Shown: positions 37,638 to 46,640 of the stretch, in pieces
How the letters are laid out: the number at the start of each line of letters is the position of its first letter
How positions within the stretch are numbered: position 1 is the stretch's first letter
Assembly: GCA_031280235.1 (NCBI GenBank)
Contig: JAITHA010000022.1
Location: 1-64,000 of the forward strand
Source of the DNA: Puniceicoccales bacterium
GTDB lineage: Bacteria > Verrucomicrobiota > Verrucomicrobiia > Opitutales > UBA953
Direction: 5' to 3'
DNA length: 64,000 nt
Program-made: the position numbers and the translations under genes
The notes under the pieces: generated by a model
Seen by the model: only the letters and a program-made list of their open reading frames with translations
Told to the model about the DNA's origin: nothing
Database searches by the model: none

Positions 37638-38621
37638 TTATTTTTTTTGGAGGAGCCAGAGGAAGAACGGGCCGCCGATGATGGCGGTGACGATACCGAT
37701 GCGGAGGTTGCTGGCGAAGTGACTAGCGATGTCACAGGCGAGCATGAAGGTGGCGCCTGCGAGGAGGGAGAGCGGGATGAGGAGGCGGTGTTCGGCGCCT
37801 GCGAGGAGGCGTAGGATGTGTGGGACGATGAGGCCGACAAAGCCTACTGTGCCGACGACTGCGGTTGCGAGGGCGGTGAGGATGGTGGAGAGGATGAGGA
37901 GATGCCGTTGGAGGCGTTTTACGTCCACGCCGAGGCTTTGTGCTTCGGCTGTTCCGAGGCTCAGCAGGTCCATCGGTCGCCCGAGTGGGCAAAGGAGGAT
38001 GGCTGCGAGGAGGATGGGAGTGGCGACGACGACGTGTTCCCATGTGCGGTTTTCCAGGCCGCCGAGGAGCCAGAAGATGATTTGTGCGTTGCGTTCGTGG
38101 GAGAGGATGGAGTCAGAGAGGATGTAGCTTGTCACGGCGCCGAGCATGGCGTTGAGGGCGACTCCGGAGAGGAGGAGGCGCTCGGTGCTTGTGCCGTGTC
38201 GTGCGAGCGTCATGACGAGGAGGGTGGAGGCGAAGGCGCCTGCGATGGCGGCGGCGGGGAGCAGGAAGAGGGATTGGGTGGTGAGGCCGAGGGCGATGAT
38301 GCAGACGGCTCCAGTGGTGGCGCCGGCGCTGACACCGATCAGGCCTGGGCTGGCGAGGCTGTTGCGAAAGAAGGCTTGCATGATGAGACCGCTGGAGGCA
38401 AGGGCGGCGCCGCTGAGAAGGGTGACGATGAGGCGTGGGATGCGCATTCCCCAGAGGATGTTGATGGCGAGGGTAGCGTCGTTCCCTGTGTTGTTGTGCA
38501 GGAGGCCGTCCCAGAGTTGGCTTGGGGTGAGGTGGATATCTCCGGTGGCCAGCGAAATTATGGCGAGGGTGACGAGGAGGAGGGCGGTGCCTGGGAGGAG
38601 AGTTTTGGCGTGGGTGTGCAT
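37638..38621 (-). CDS. FecCD/BtuC-type ABC transporter permease, orphan
   Basis: The 327-residue inner-membrane protein has about ten hydrophobic segments and FecCD family hallmarks: RIPRLIVTLLSGAALASSGLIMQAFFRNSLASPGLIG, then GVALNAMLGAV, then TAVVGTVGFVGLIVPHILRLLAGAEHR. It forms the channel for iron-siderophore, haem or cobalamin uptake with an ATPase and a periplasmic binding protein. Neither partner is adjacent in this window. The gene on the right is unrelated and the left side is noncoding. The substrate cannot be assigned. A run of 11 C residues (coding strand) lies about 85 bp upstream of its start. Confidence 0.88.
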   Translation of the reverse strand: MHTHAKTLLPGTALLLVTLAIISLATGDIHLTPSQLWDGLLHNNTGNDATLAINILWGMRIPRLIVTLLSGAALASSGLIMQAFFRNSLASPGLIGVSAGATTGAVCIIALGLTTQSLFLLPAAAIAGAFASTLLVMTLARHGTSTERLLLSGVALNAMLGAVTSYILSDSILSHERNAQIIFWLLGGLENRTWEHVVVATPILLAAILLCPLGRPMDLLSLGTAEAQSLGVDVKRLQRHLLILSTILTALATAVVGTVGFVGLIVPHILRLLAGAEHRLLIPLSLLAGATFMLACDIASHFASNLRIGIVTAIIGGPFFLWLLQKK

Positions 38622-38706
38622 AGTACGGTGGTGGGGTGGCCGCCGTTAGCTTCGAGAGAGGGTGGGGTGCCCTTGTCGCCCTCGCTGAGCCTGCGTGCCA
38701 CGCTTA

Positions 38707-38717
38707 GGGGGGGGGGG
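38707..38717 (+). repeat. G11 homopolymer upstream of the FecCD permease
   Basis: Eleven G residues (C11 on the permease coding strand) lie in the 120-bp gap between the permease start (38621) and the stop of the upstream hypothetical gene (38742). Length variation here could change promoter spacing. Confidence 0.85.
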
Positions 38718-38741
38718 AGGAGCTGCAGGGGTGAAGGGTGG

Positions 38742-39563
38742 TCAGGAGAGGAACTTTTTGTTCTGGTCGTCGGAGGGGTCTTTTTTGTCCTGATTTTCTT
38801 CGCCGAGTGTTTTGCGCCCGTACTCGTCCACACCGCGGAAGAGGTTGTGGAAAAATGCGGTGAGGGTGACGCTGAGGCTTAGGAGGTCGCTGTTGCTGAG
38901 TTCGAGGGTATCGCCAGCGCGGAAGGCGCGGCGGGTGTCGACGATGCGGACTTCGGGTTGCTGGTTTTCGGTGCCGCGTGGTGGGTGGTTGATTGTCTGG
39001 ACGGTTTTGAATTCGAAGACGAGTTCGCCGTCCTCGTTTACGTCTTCCGGGGTGATGCTGCCGTTGCGTGCCATGAGGACTCGCAGCCCGACGGCGATTG
39101 CGATGATGGCGTCTTCGGTCTCGCACATGATGTCGAAGTCTTTTTCGAAGCGTTCGAATTTTTCATTCAGTGGGGCGCGTGTGAACGCGTCCATTGCTTC
39201 GGAGACTGCTTTGTTGGCGGTGTCGGCGCCGACCTTTGCGGTTTCCTGATTGCGGATGAGCTGGCAGAGCAGGTAGCAGTTGTCCATGCATGCCGAGGCC
39301 ATGTTGAGGAGGTCGTTGAGGGTCTGGCGGAAGAGGAGGCCGCGTGCGTAGGCTTGTACTTGGGCGAAGTCTTGGTGCATTTGGGGCACGGGCATGAGCT
39401 TTACTTGGCGGGCGAAGGTTTCGTATTGCTCTGTTTTGACCTGCTGGGCGGCTGCCATGTTGTAGGCGAGGAGGTCGAATTGGCGCTGCAGGGCGCTGAG
39501 GAAATTCTGGCTGATGGACTTCAGGCTGATGACTTGTTCCTGTGGGTCTTGGTCGGTGGACAT
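38742..39563 (-). CDS. Hypothetical protein, 273 residues
   Basis: I do not recognise this protein. It begins MSTDQDPQEQVISLKS, has no signal peptide or membrane segment, and is mostly helical in appearance. The middle has a Cys/Asn-rich helix (MASACMDNCYLLCQL), and the C-terminal tail is very polar (residues about 250-273, rich in Asp, Lys and Gln). It sits between the orphan permease and the repeat-rich membrane protein, all on the minus strand, with about 120-bp gaps, so a shared operon is uncertain. Confidence 0.75.
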   Translation of the reverse strand: MSTDQDPQEQVISLKSISQNFLSALQRQFDLLAYNMAAAQQVKTEQYETFARQVKLMPVPQMHQDFAQVQAYARGLLFRQTLNDLLNMASACMDNCYLLCQLIRNQETAKVGADTANKAVSEAMDAFTRAPLNEKFERFEKDFDIMCETEDAIIAIAVGLRVLMARNGSITPEDVNEDGELVFEFKTVQTINHPPRGTENQQPEVRIVDTRRAFRAGDTLELSNSDLLSLSVTLTAFFHNLFRGVDEYGRKTLGEENQDKKDPSDDQNKKFLS

Positions 39564-39686
39564 GTTATTTGGTTTGTTTTTGGGAAAAGGTGTTCGTGCA
39601 GCAAATGCGCATTATCCGTTGGGGAAAGGCTAAAATGTTTCTGTGGGTGAAAATACGCAGTTGAGTGTGGGCTTGGGGCTTTGGGG

Positions 39687-41546
39687 CTATTTGTGCCAGC
39701 CTTTTTCTTCTTCTGTCTGAGGGAGGTTGCGGGTGAGTAGCATGGTTTTGATGTCGGCGAGGAGTCGTTCGCGGTTTGGGGTGAAGATGAAGCGGTCGCT
39801 GGCGAGGCGATCGATGGCTTCGTTGAGGATGTAGCGTGGTGGGCGGCGGGCATCGAGGAATTGTGTGAGGTGTTCTCCGAGCGTGCTGGCACTCTCGGTT
39901 TTGAGGTCCATTTTGACGAGTTCGAGGAGGATGCTTTGGTTTTGCTTATTGTTTTCGTAGGCGATGCGAAGGATGTCTTTGGCTTCGTTGGGGCGGTTGA
40001 GTTTGAGAAGGCGGCGGGCGGTGGCGACGACCATGGGCATGGGCATGGGGAGGACATCCTTTTCCATGATGCGCCTGAAGGCGACCTTGCCGAGTTCGTC
40101 TTTGCCGCAGGAGAAGTCGGTGATCATGCGGAGGATGTTGAAGCTTGTCCGGAGTTCTTCGTTATTCTTATACCAAGTGGGGTTGAAGTGCAGGATGTTG
40201 CTGATCTGGTCGAGGGCGGCGGAGGTATTGCCTTTGGAGAGGTTCGTTTCGATGAGGAGTAGTTGGAAGCGGGCCAAATTGGGGAAGCGGTTTTCGTAGG
40301 CGAGTGTGCTGATGCGGTCTTGCAGGGCGACGTCGCCAGCGTCAGCTGAATAGCTCCCGAGGACAAGCATGGCGCGCTCATTGGAGGCGAACTTGGAGAT
40401 GATGGTGTTGATGAGGGCCTCGCGTCTGGGTTGGTCGGTTTCGCTGGTGAGGAGGGAGAGCTGGTAAATGTACGCCTTGTAGTCCGTTGGCTGCGAGGCT
40501 GCAATGGCTTTCAGGGTTTCGAGGGCGTCTTCTTTTTTGCCCTGTTCCCAGAAGAATCTGGCGAGTTGGTAGAGGAGGTGATCCCGCCCTTCTGTGCCGG
40601 CGCGGATGTAGGTGAGGAGTTTGTTAATGGCGCGTTCTTGCTGGCCGTTTTCCCAGATGATCTGGATGTGGAGGATGAAGCCCTGTACCGTGCCCAGAAG
40701 TTGGTTCTTTTCGAGTACAGTGTTGGCTTTTTCTAGTTCGCCGCGCTGGAAAAGCGCTTGGGCGTAGGCTGTGGCGAGGCCGATACGGAGCTCGGTGTTG
40801 AGGCCAGACTCTGGCAGGTAGCGCTCGGCAAGAGCGATGACGCGTTTGTCTTGATCGTATTTGAAACAGAGTTGAACGTAGCGGGCGAGATTTTTGGGGG
40901 CACTTTCCTTGTTTTGCATGATGTAGGGGATGGTGCGGTCGAGGGCGACGAAGGCGCTGTCTATGCGGAAGAGTATTTCTGCAAACACGTAGGCGGCCTC
41001 AAATTGTGCTTCGATGTTGGACGGGGCTAGGTCGGCGCCTTGCAGGATGGTGTAGATGTTTTTATTCCCGCTGCTGGCGAGCATGTTGCCGAGTTTCTCG
41101 CGTTGGCCAAGGCGCACATTTATGATATATTGGTCGAGTTCTTGGGGGAGGAAGGAGAAGCTTGTGAAGGGGATGCGGTTGGGGATGGCGTAGATGAACA
41201 TGTCTGGAAGGCTGGTTTCCTTGCATTTGAGATAATAGCGGTGCATCCAGTAGAGGTAGCCGACGGTGCCGAGGTAGGCAGTCGCGAGGACGATGGCTCC
41301 GAGGGGTAGGAGCAGTTTCCAACGTGGGCGCAAGACCCACTCCCCGCCTCTATTTTTTATATAATGTGCCAGCCCCCAGAAGGCTTTTTGTCGGATTTTT
41401 TGAGAGGCTTTCTTTTTCTTTCGTCGCTTGTCCTTTTTCTTAGGGCGCGTGAGTACGCCACTGGCCTTGGCAGCGTCATCTTTTCTTTTTTTGATCTTGT
41501 TTGAGCCCTCGAAATCTTGGGGCACTTGCGTACTTACCTCACTCAT
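39687..41546 (-). CDS. Membrane-anchored TPR-like repeat protein
   Basis: The 619-residue protein starts at ATG 41546 with a cytoplasmic Lys-rich segment (RPKKKDKRRKKKKASQK at about 34-50). A single membrane span follows at about 78-100. The remainder (about 105-619) is helical with TPR-like hairpins, for example ELEKANTVLEKN, ARFFWEQGKKEDALETLKAI and NRPNEAKDILRIAYEN, and should lie in the periplasm. The in-frame extension upstream of 41546 looks noncoding. TPR proteins scaffold other proteins; the partner is unknown. It is divergent from pstC with a 217-bp gap. Confidence 0.8.
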   Translation of the reverse strand: MSEVSTQVPQDFEGSNKIKKRKDDAAKASGVLTRPKKKDKRRKKKKASQKIRQKAFWGLAHYIKNRGGEWVLRPRWKLLLPLGAIVLATAYLGTVGYLYWMHRYYLKCKETSLPDMFIYAIPNRIPFTSFSFLPQELDQYIINVRLGQREKLGNMLASSGNKNIYTILQGADLAPSNIEAQFEAAYVFAEILFRIDSAFVALDRTIPYIMQNKESAPKNLARYVQLCFKYDQDKRVIALAERYLPESGLNTELRIGLATAYAQALFQRGELEKANTVLEKNQLLGTVQGFILHIQIIWENGQQERAINKLLTYIRAGTEGRDHLLYQLARFFWEQGKKEDALETLKAIAASQPTDYKAYIYQLSLLTSETDQPRREALINTIISKFASNERAMLVLGSYSADAGDVALQDRISTLAYENRFPNLARFQLLLIETNLSKGNTSAALDQISNILHFNPTWYKNNEELRTSFNILRMITDFSCGKDELGKVAFRRIMEKDVLPMPMPMVVATARRLLKLNRPNEAKDILRIAYENNKQNQSILLELVKMDLKTESASTLGEHLTQFLDARRPPRYILNEAIDRLASDRFIFTPNRERLLADIKTMLLTRNLPQTEEEKGWHK

Positions 41547-41722
41547 GGACAGGTGGTTTACGGGGAGGCAAGAGGGGCGCAAGCGTGTTTTCGCAGAAAA
41601 ACTTGCGCAAGAGGGTTCCGGTGAATTTCGGTGCAGGAGCGTTGTTTTTTCCCTGCTCTCGTGGAGGCTTCTGGGGAAATTGTTTGCATGATCGTAACAT
41701 TCCCTCAATGAAAACGACGTTT

Positions 41723-41740
41723 TGTCCGGATAAAGTCCGG
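41723..41740 (+). promoter_or_regulatory. Candidate Pho-box-like direct repeat upstream of pstC
   Basis: TGTCCGG and AGTCCGG are separated by 4 bp (ATAA), giving the 11-bp period typical of PhoB sites. The repeat ends 23 bp before the pstC ATG. A weak -10-like TGATAT (41751-41756) lies 10 bp downstream. If that is used, the transcript would be nearly leaderless. The assignment rests only on spacing and position. Confidence 0.4.
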
Positions 41741-41763
41741 CTGTAGTAACTGATATCACTGAC

Positions 41764-43389
41764 ATGCCACCAGACGACGCGAGAGGATCAGCAACCGGAA
41801 CCAACCCTACACTTGTCATCGGCAGAGCCCGGCGGCGCTTTTTGGGGCTCACACTCGACAACGTTATCCAGGGCTTTTTTGGAGGAAATGCCCTTGCTGC
41901 CATTATCGTCCTCGGCCTCATCGTGATTTTCCTTTTTCGCGAGGGCGGGGAGTTCTTCGGGCAAAACCAGCACAACCTTGAGGTTTACCGCAAAGCGGGT
42001 CTTGAGTACGTGGACTACATGCGTCGGCAGGAGGGTGGGCATGCTGTGTTGAATCGGCAGTTGCTGGAGATCCGTCGCGAGGCTTTTGCCTCCTTCATCT
42101 CGGGCAAGGCGGGGCAGGGTACGCTCTCGCCGGAGGCAGCGAATGCGCGCCTAGCCGAGTTCGACCACTTTTCCGAGAAATTTTCCGACGCCGTTATGCC
42201 CTTGCGCACGCATGTTTCGGAACTGGGTGAGCTGGCGGTTGAGACGAAGACGCGTTTCGCCGTCAGCGAGGACAGGAAAACCCAGCGCGCCCAGCTATTG
42301 GCTGTCGGGAAGGGGGGGGAGGCAGCAAAGGTGCTCATTGAGGAAGTGGACTATCGCGCCGCCCTCGCGCCCATTCTCGCCATGTGGGGTGACTACCAGA
42401 GGATCAACCGCGAGCTGGCGCGCCAGCTTGAGACATTGGTGGTCGAGATGCCACTTGCGCCCATTCCCAGCCTTGTGTCGCAGATGGCAGAGTTCAAGCG
42501 TGGTGTACAGGGCTATGTTGCCACTTTCCCAGATGTTGAGCGGGAGCTGCAGGCGTGGAATCACTCTGCGCCGATAGGTTGGCACGAGAGTTTCACGTCG
42601 TTTATCTTTGGCTACGAGTGGCTCACGGCCAGCTTTTGGCAAGATTGGTATGGCATTTTGCCCCTTCTCGCAGGCTCGGTGCTCGTCTCGCTCATCGCGC
42701 TTTTCATCTCCGTCCCCTTCGCCATTGCTGCGGCGGTATATGTCAACCAGATCGCCCGGCGGAGCGAGCAGCGTCTCATCAAGCCAGCCATTGAGTTCAT
42801 CTCGGCCATACCGTCCGTTGTGCTTGGTTTTTTTGGCATCGTTGTGCTGGGGCACTACGTCCGCAGCCTCTCGCAAGAGCCATGGCTGAGCTGGGTGCCG
42901 GGCTTCCCGGTGATTGAGCGCCTCAACGCGTTGACGGCCGGTTGTCTGCTCGCGCTCATTTCCATCCCGGCCATTTTCACCCTTGCTGAGGATGCGCTCA
43001 ACAACGTGCCGTCGGCTTTGCGTGAGGCGTCGTTTGCGCTGGGTGCCAGTCGCATTCAGACGATGTTGCGCGTGATCATGCCGGCGGCTGTGTCCGGTAT
43101 CATTTCCGCCATCCTGCTTGGGTTCGGGCGCGTCATTGGGGAGACGATGGTCGTGCTCCTTTGTGCGGGAAATCGTATTGCCATCCCGGATTTCATGTCG
43201 GGCCCGAGTGTCGTCACGCAGCCCGTGCATACGATGACGGGCATTATCGCCCAAGAGATGGGAGAGGTCAGCCCGGGTAGCATCCATTACCGGGCGCTCT
43301 TCATCGTTGGCGTCGTCCTTTTCTTCCTGTCCCTTTTCATCAACTACGTCGCCCAGAGGATTGTCCTCAAATATCGGCGTGCTCTCTGA
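41764..43389 (+). CDS. pstC: Phosphate ABC transporter permease PstC with large periplasmic insertion
   Basis: PstC and PstA form the inner-membrane channel of high-affinity phosphate uptake. The 541-residue protein is far longer than the usual 300-320. After TM1 (about 42-58) comes a hydrophilic, helical insertion of about 230 residues (60-290). The normal permease core follows (WYGILPLLAGSVLVSLIALF onward), with the conserved IPSVVLGFFGIVV and the coupling loop NNVPSALREASFALGAS. A G8 tract lies at 42312-42319. The ATG at 41764 has no Shine-Dalgarno sequence. pstA follows 8 bp later; pstS, pstB and phoU are absent here. Confidence 0.9.
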   Translation: MPPDDARGSATGTNPTLVIGRARRRFLGLTLDNVIQGFFGGNALAAIIVLGLIVIFLFREGGEFFGQNQHNLEVYRKAGLEYVDYMRRQEGGHAVLNRQLLEIRREAFASFISGKAGQGTLSPEAANARLAEFDHFSEKFSDAVMPLRTHVSELGELAVETKTRFAVSEDRKTQRAQLLAVGKGGEAAKVLIEEVDYRAALAPILAMWGDYQRINRELARQLETLVVEMPLAPIPSLVSQMAEFKRGVQGYVATFPDVERELQAWNHSAPIGWHESFTSFIFGYEWLTASFWQDWYGILPLLAGSVLVSLIALFISVPFAIAAAVYVNQIARRSEQRLIKPAIEFISAIPSVVLGFFGIVVLGHYVRSLSQEPWLSWVPGFPVIERLNALTAGCLLALISIPAIFTLAEDALNNVPSALREASFALGASRIQTMLRVIMPAAVSGIISAILLGFGRVIGETMVVLLCAGNRIAIPDFMSGPSVVTQPVHTMTGIIAQEMGEVSPGSIHYRALFIVGVVLFFLSLFINYVAQRIVLKYRRAL

Positions 43390-43397
43390 TCCATTTC

Positions 43398-44477
43398 ATG
43401 CAAACGCCCAACCTGACCATGTCGCCTGAAAGCCCGGACAACCCGTTTCGTGCGCGCCCGAGTCGTGCGAAGTATTACGAGTCCGCCATCCTTGGCCTCA
43501 TGCGTGTGGCCACGTACGTCATCCTGCTTTGCGGGGCGGCTATTATTGGCACGATCGTCGTCAAGGGTGCGGCCACGCTTTTTCAGTCCTCGTTCCCGTT
43601 CGTCAACGTCACCTTCCTCTCCGAGGCTCCCGAGACGCTGCACATTTTTGAATATGAGGGGCGAAAGATGGAGCTGGGAGACCGCGCCTACCGCGATTTT
43701 CTGCGGAGCGAGGCTGCGCGGGGCAGTACGGCCAAGCCGGTTGGCGAGCAGTCCATTGTCTATTCTGCCGGGGGGATTTTTCCGAATATCGTTGGCACCA
43801 TCCTGCTCGTTGTCGGCTCGATGGCGATAGCCCTCGTGCTCGGAGTTTCCAGCGCGATCTACCTTAACGAGTATGCGCAGCAGGGGCGCTGGGTGAATTT
43901 CATCCGCCTCGCGGTGCTGAACCTTGCTGGGGTGCCGTCCATCGTTTTTGGTCTTTTTGGCTTTGGGATGTTTGTGATTTTTCTGGGTTGGAAGACCTCG
44001 CTCATGGCGGGCTGGTTCACGCTCGCCTTTATGGTGCTCCCGGTGGTTATCACGGCAAGCGAGGAGGCACTGAAGGCTGTGCCGCGCAGCTTCCGCGAGG
44101 GCTCGCTTGCGCTAGGTGCGACCAAGTGGCAGACGATCCGCAAGGCCGTTTTGCCTTTCGCCCTTCCGGGGATTCTTACCTCCTCCATCCTTGGCATTGC
44201 GCGTGTTGCTGGTGAGACAGCGCCCATCATGTTCACGGCAGCCTACGTCATCCGTGACAGGCTTCCTTGGGACGTGGAGCGTGTGGCAGATTTCTTTTTT
44301 CAAGGTGTGATGGCGCTGCCGTACCACATCTACGTCGTCAGTACCAAGATTCCCCAAAACGAGCATACCGAGCGCATTCAGTATGGCACGGCGCTTGTTT
44401 TCTTGCTCATCGTGGCCGCCATCGCCACGAGTTCGATACTCTTGCGCAATCGCCTTCGCCGGGCGAATAAGTGGTAG
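43398..44477 (+). CDS. pstA: Phosphate ABC transporter permease PstA
   Basis: This is the second channel subunit of the Pst system, 359 residues against a usual 280-300. TM1 is at about 36-57. The loop to TM2 is expanded by roughly 40-50 residues (about 65-125, rich in Glu and Arg). The remaining core is standard: GGIFPNIVGTILLVVGS, LAGVPSIVFGLFGFG, and the coupling loop KAVPRSFREGSLALGATKWQTIRKAVLP. It starts 8 bp after pstC and is surely co-transcribed. It is followed by tRNA-Lys, so the ATPase PstB must be encoded elsewhere. Confidence 0.92.
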   Translation: MQTPNLTMSPESPDNPFRARPSRAKYYESAILGLMRVATYVILLCGAAIIGTIVVKGAATLFQSSFPFVNVTFLSEAPETLHIFEYEGRKMELGDRAYRDFLRSEAARGSTAKPVGEQSIVYSAGGIFPNIVGTILLVVGSMAIALVLGVSSAIYLNEYAQQGRWVNFIRLAVLNLAGVPSIVFGLFGFGMFVIFLGWKTSLMAGWFTLAFMVLPVVITASEEALKAVPRSFREGSLALGATKWQTIRKAVLPFALPGILTSSILGIARVAGETAPIMFTAAYVIRDRLPWDVERVADFFFQGVMALPYHIYVVSTKIPQNEHTERIQYGTALVFLLIVAAIATSSILLRNRLRRANKW

Positions 44478-44590
44478 CGGCAGTGGGGCTGGCGTGTGCG
44501 TTGCGTCGCCCTTGTGTCATCCTTGTATTGGCCTGCGAAAGACAGCTTGCTTTTTGGGTGGGAGGGTGCATGGTGTGCTCCAACTTTTAT

Positions 44591-44666
<76 letters not shown>

Positions 44667-44754
44667 TTTTTTGCTGTTTTTGGTCTTTTGAGGGGAGGGT
44701 CTTATCTTGAGCAGGCTTGCAGTTGAGGTTTCTTTTGGAAAGCTCACGCGCTTC

Positions 44755-45723
44755 ATGAAAATCCACCGTGTCCTCCGTGTTTCCCTTTTTCCTCTCGCCG
44801 TGTTGGCGTCCTGCCTCGTTGTCTTGCCTGCGCTGCGGGCGGCTCCTGCGGCGGCTGCGGGTGGAGAGAGTGCACGGGAGGGTGAGGCAGCAATTCGCCA
44901 TCGGTTGCTCATGCTCGACGAATCGCGCTCGCAGTTGATTTACGTGGACGAGTTTGAGCCCGGGAAAAACTGGGCGGTCAAGATTGAGGGCGGCCCGGCG
45001 TGGGGCGTTCAGTTGCTGGACGGTGCGCGCGCGCTTGTGGCCATCCCGAAAAAGGGTGGTTTTAGGGAGTACGATTTGAAGACGCACCAGAGTGTACGGG
45101 AGAAGTTTGATGCGAAGCGCTATTCCGGGGCTGTCGGCGCATTGCGTTTGCCGGACGGGCGGACGGTGCTTGGCTGCGAGGGAAAGTCTGTTCGTATTTT
45201 TCTCTTTGACGCGAAGGATACCGAGGTCGCCGCGTGGAATTTCCCCAAGGTGAAATCGCTTCGCCAGATTCGGCAGACGCCACGTGGCACGCTCCTTTTT
45301 GGATCCAATACCGACCGTGTGTTTGAAATTTCGATGGAGGGGGAAATCCTGCGAGAGCTGCAAGTCCCCGGGGCGAAGTACAATTACCAAGTTGCAGAGT
45401 TGCCCAATGGCAACTTGCTGGCGGCGGCGGGCTATGGCGGGTTTCTTGCCGAGCTGGATCAGGGCGGCAAGATCGTCCGTCGTTGGGGTGGCCGCCCTGA
45501 GCCAGAGGGCTTGCGCTATATTTTTATGAGCCAGTTTCAGGTGCTTGAGAATGGCAACATCCTTGTGGCGACTTGGACCGGGCATGGGCATCGGGACAGC
45601 GACAAAGGGCAGCAGTTGGTCGAGTTCACGCCAGACGGGCAGGTCGTTTGGAAATGGCATGACCGGAAGCTGGCTGGCTCGATCCACAGTGTCGTTGTGC
45701 TGGACAACTTGGCGCAGCCATAA
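44755..45723 (+). CDS. Secreted beta-propeller-like protein
   Basis: The 322-residue product begins MKIHRVLRVSLFPLAVLASC. It has a signal peptide with cleavage likely near the AAPAA region; the L-A-S-C at 17-20 also resembles a lipobox, so either anchoring or release is possible. The body contains repeated blade-like units of the PQQ/arylsulfotransferase propeller type, e.g. VKIEGGPAWGVQLLDGA, VAELPNGNLLAAAGYGG and EFTPDGQVVWKWHD. No catalytic residue can be assigned. It is followed 11 bp later by the CPBP protease gene, suggesting an operon. Confidence 0.8.
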   Translation: MKIHRVLRVSLFPLAVLASCLVVLPALRAAPAAAAGGESAREGEAAIRHRLLMLDESRSQLIYVDEFEPGKNWAVKIEGGPAWGVQLLDGARALVAIPKKGGFREYDLKTHQSVREKFDAKRYSGAVGALRLPDGRTVLGCEGKSVRIFLFDAKDTEVAAWNFPKVKSLRQIRQTPRGTLLFGSNTDRVFEISMEGEILRELQVPGAKYNYQVAELPNGNLLAAAGYGGFLAELDQGGKIVRRWGGRPEPEGLRYIFMSQFQVLENGNILVATWTGHGHRDSDKGQQLVEFTPDGQVVWKWHDRKLAGSIHSVVVLDNLAQP

Positions 45724-45734
45724 CGCGTTTTACC

Positions 45735-46562
45735 ATGCCGCCGCATTGGGTGACAGTTCTGCTGGGGGGGGTGTCTGTGCTTGGTTGCGCCGTGCTGTAT
45801 TTGCAGTGGCGAGATTGGCGCAGTGTGGAGGGGCCGCGCACCGGCTCGCCACTACCCGATGTCGGGCCTGAGCGTTTTTCCCCGCTCTGCGTCCTTGTCG
45901 CGTTCGCGCATTTCATCCTACCGTTAGTCTTCGTCGCGCTATGGGCAGGTTTGGGCTTTGAGCTCAGCAGTCATCTGGTATTTGTGGTGTCGATATTCAT
46001 CAACGGGATCATCTTGTGCCTCGTGCTGGGCTTGTGGCCGCCGTTGCGCGGCTTTATCGTCGGGGCGCGGTCGTGCGGGTTAGTCTGGCATCCGCTGGCC
46101 TGTCTTTGGGGCACATTTGCCTTGGCGGGTATGGCGGGCGTTATTGTGAACGCGGGGTTGTGGCTCCTGAAGGCGGTGTCCGGGAGAGATTTTTCCATAG
46201 TGCCACAGGATATGCTTGGGGAAATTGCCCAGAATCGTGAGGATATCTTTTCCCTCGCCTTGGTGTGTACTTCGGTTGTCATTGCAGCCCCGCTTGCCGA
46301 GGAGGTTTTTTTCAGAGGTGTACTTTATCCGCGTTTCAAGCGTGGTTTGGGGGTGTGGCGCGCATCGTCATTGACGGGGCTGCTCTTTGGCCTCGTGCAT
46401 TTTAATGTGGGGGCTTTCCTGCCGCTCGCGTTCATGGGCGCCTACTTCTGCCTCGTTTACGAGAAGACGGGCAGCTTGTATGCACCAATCGTGGCACATG
46501 GTTTGTTCAATCTACAGTCATTCCTTGTCGTGGTGCTTTTCCCCAAAATGGTAAACATGTGA
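45735..46562 (+). CDS. CPBP (Abi/Rce1-like) intramembrane metalloprotease
   Basis: The 275-residue protein has about eight hydrophobic segments. It shows the three CPBP motifs: the metal-binding EExxxR as LAEEVFFRGVLYP (E189, E190, R194), FGLVHFN, and APIVAHGLFN. In bacteria such proteins have been tied to bacteriocin immunity, processing of membrane proteins and polysaccharide synthesis; the target here is unknown. A G8 run (45764-45771) lies in codons 10-13, close to the start. It is 11 bp after the propeller-like gene and 78 bp before the second autotransporter. Confidence 0.87.
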   Translation: MPPHWVTVLLGGVSVLGCAVLYLQWRDWRSVEGPRTGSPLPDVGPERFSPLCVLVAFAHFILPLVFVALWAGLGFELSSHLVFVVSIFINGIILCLVLGLWPPLRGFIVGARSCGLVWHPLACLWGTFALAGMAGVIVNAGLWLLKAVSGRDFSIVPQDMLGEIAQNREDIFSLALVCTSVVIAAPLAEEVFFRGVLYPRFKRGLGVWRASSLTGLLFGLVHFNVGAFLPLAFMGAYFCLVYEKTGSLYAPIVAHGLFNLQSFLVVVLFPKMVNM

Positions 46563-46640
46563 AGAAGTCTGCGATTTCCACTTGTACTGGAGGGGATTTT
46601 TCTTACCCGCTGCAGGGACAACGTTGAACATCTTATCTTT

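Noticed and set aside
37818-38882. A 354-codon plus-strand frame, Glu/Asp/Gly rich
   Set aside because: It is antisense to the FecCD permease, low complexity, and unlike any protein family.
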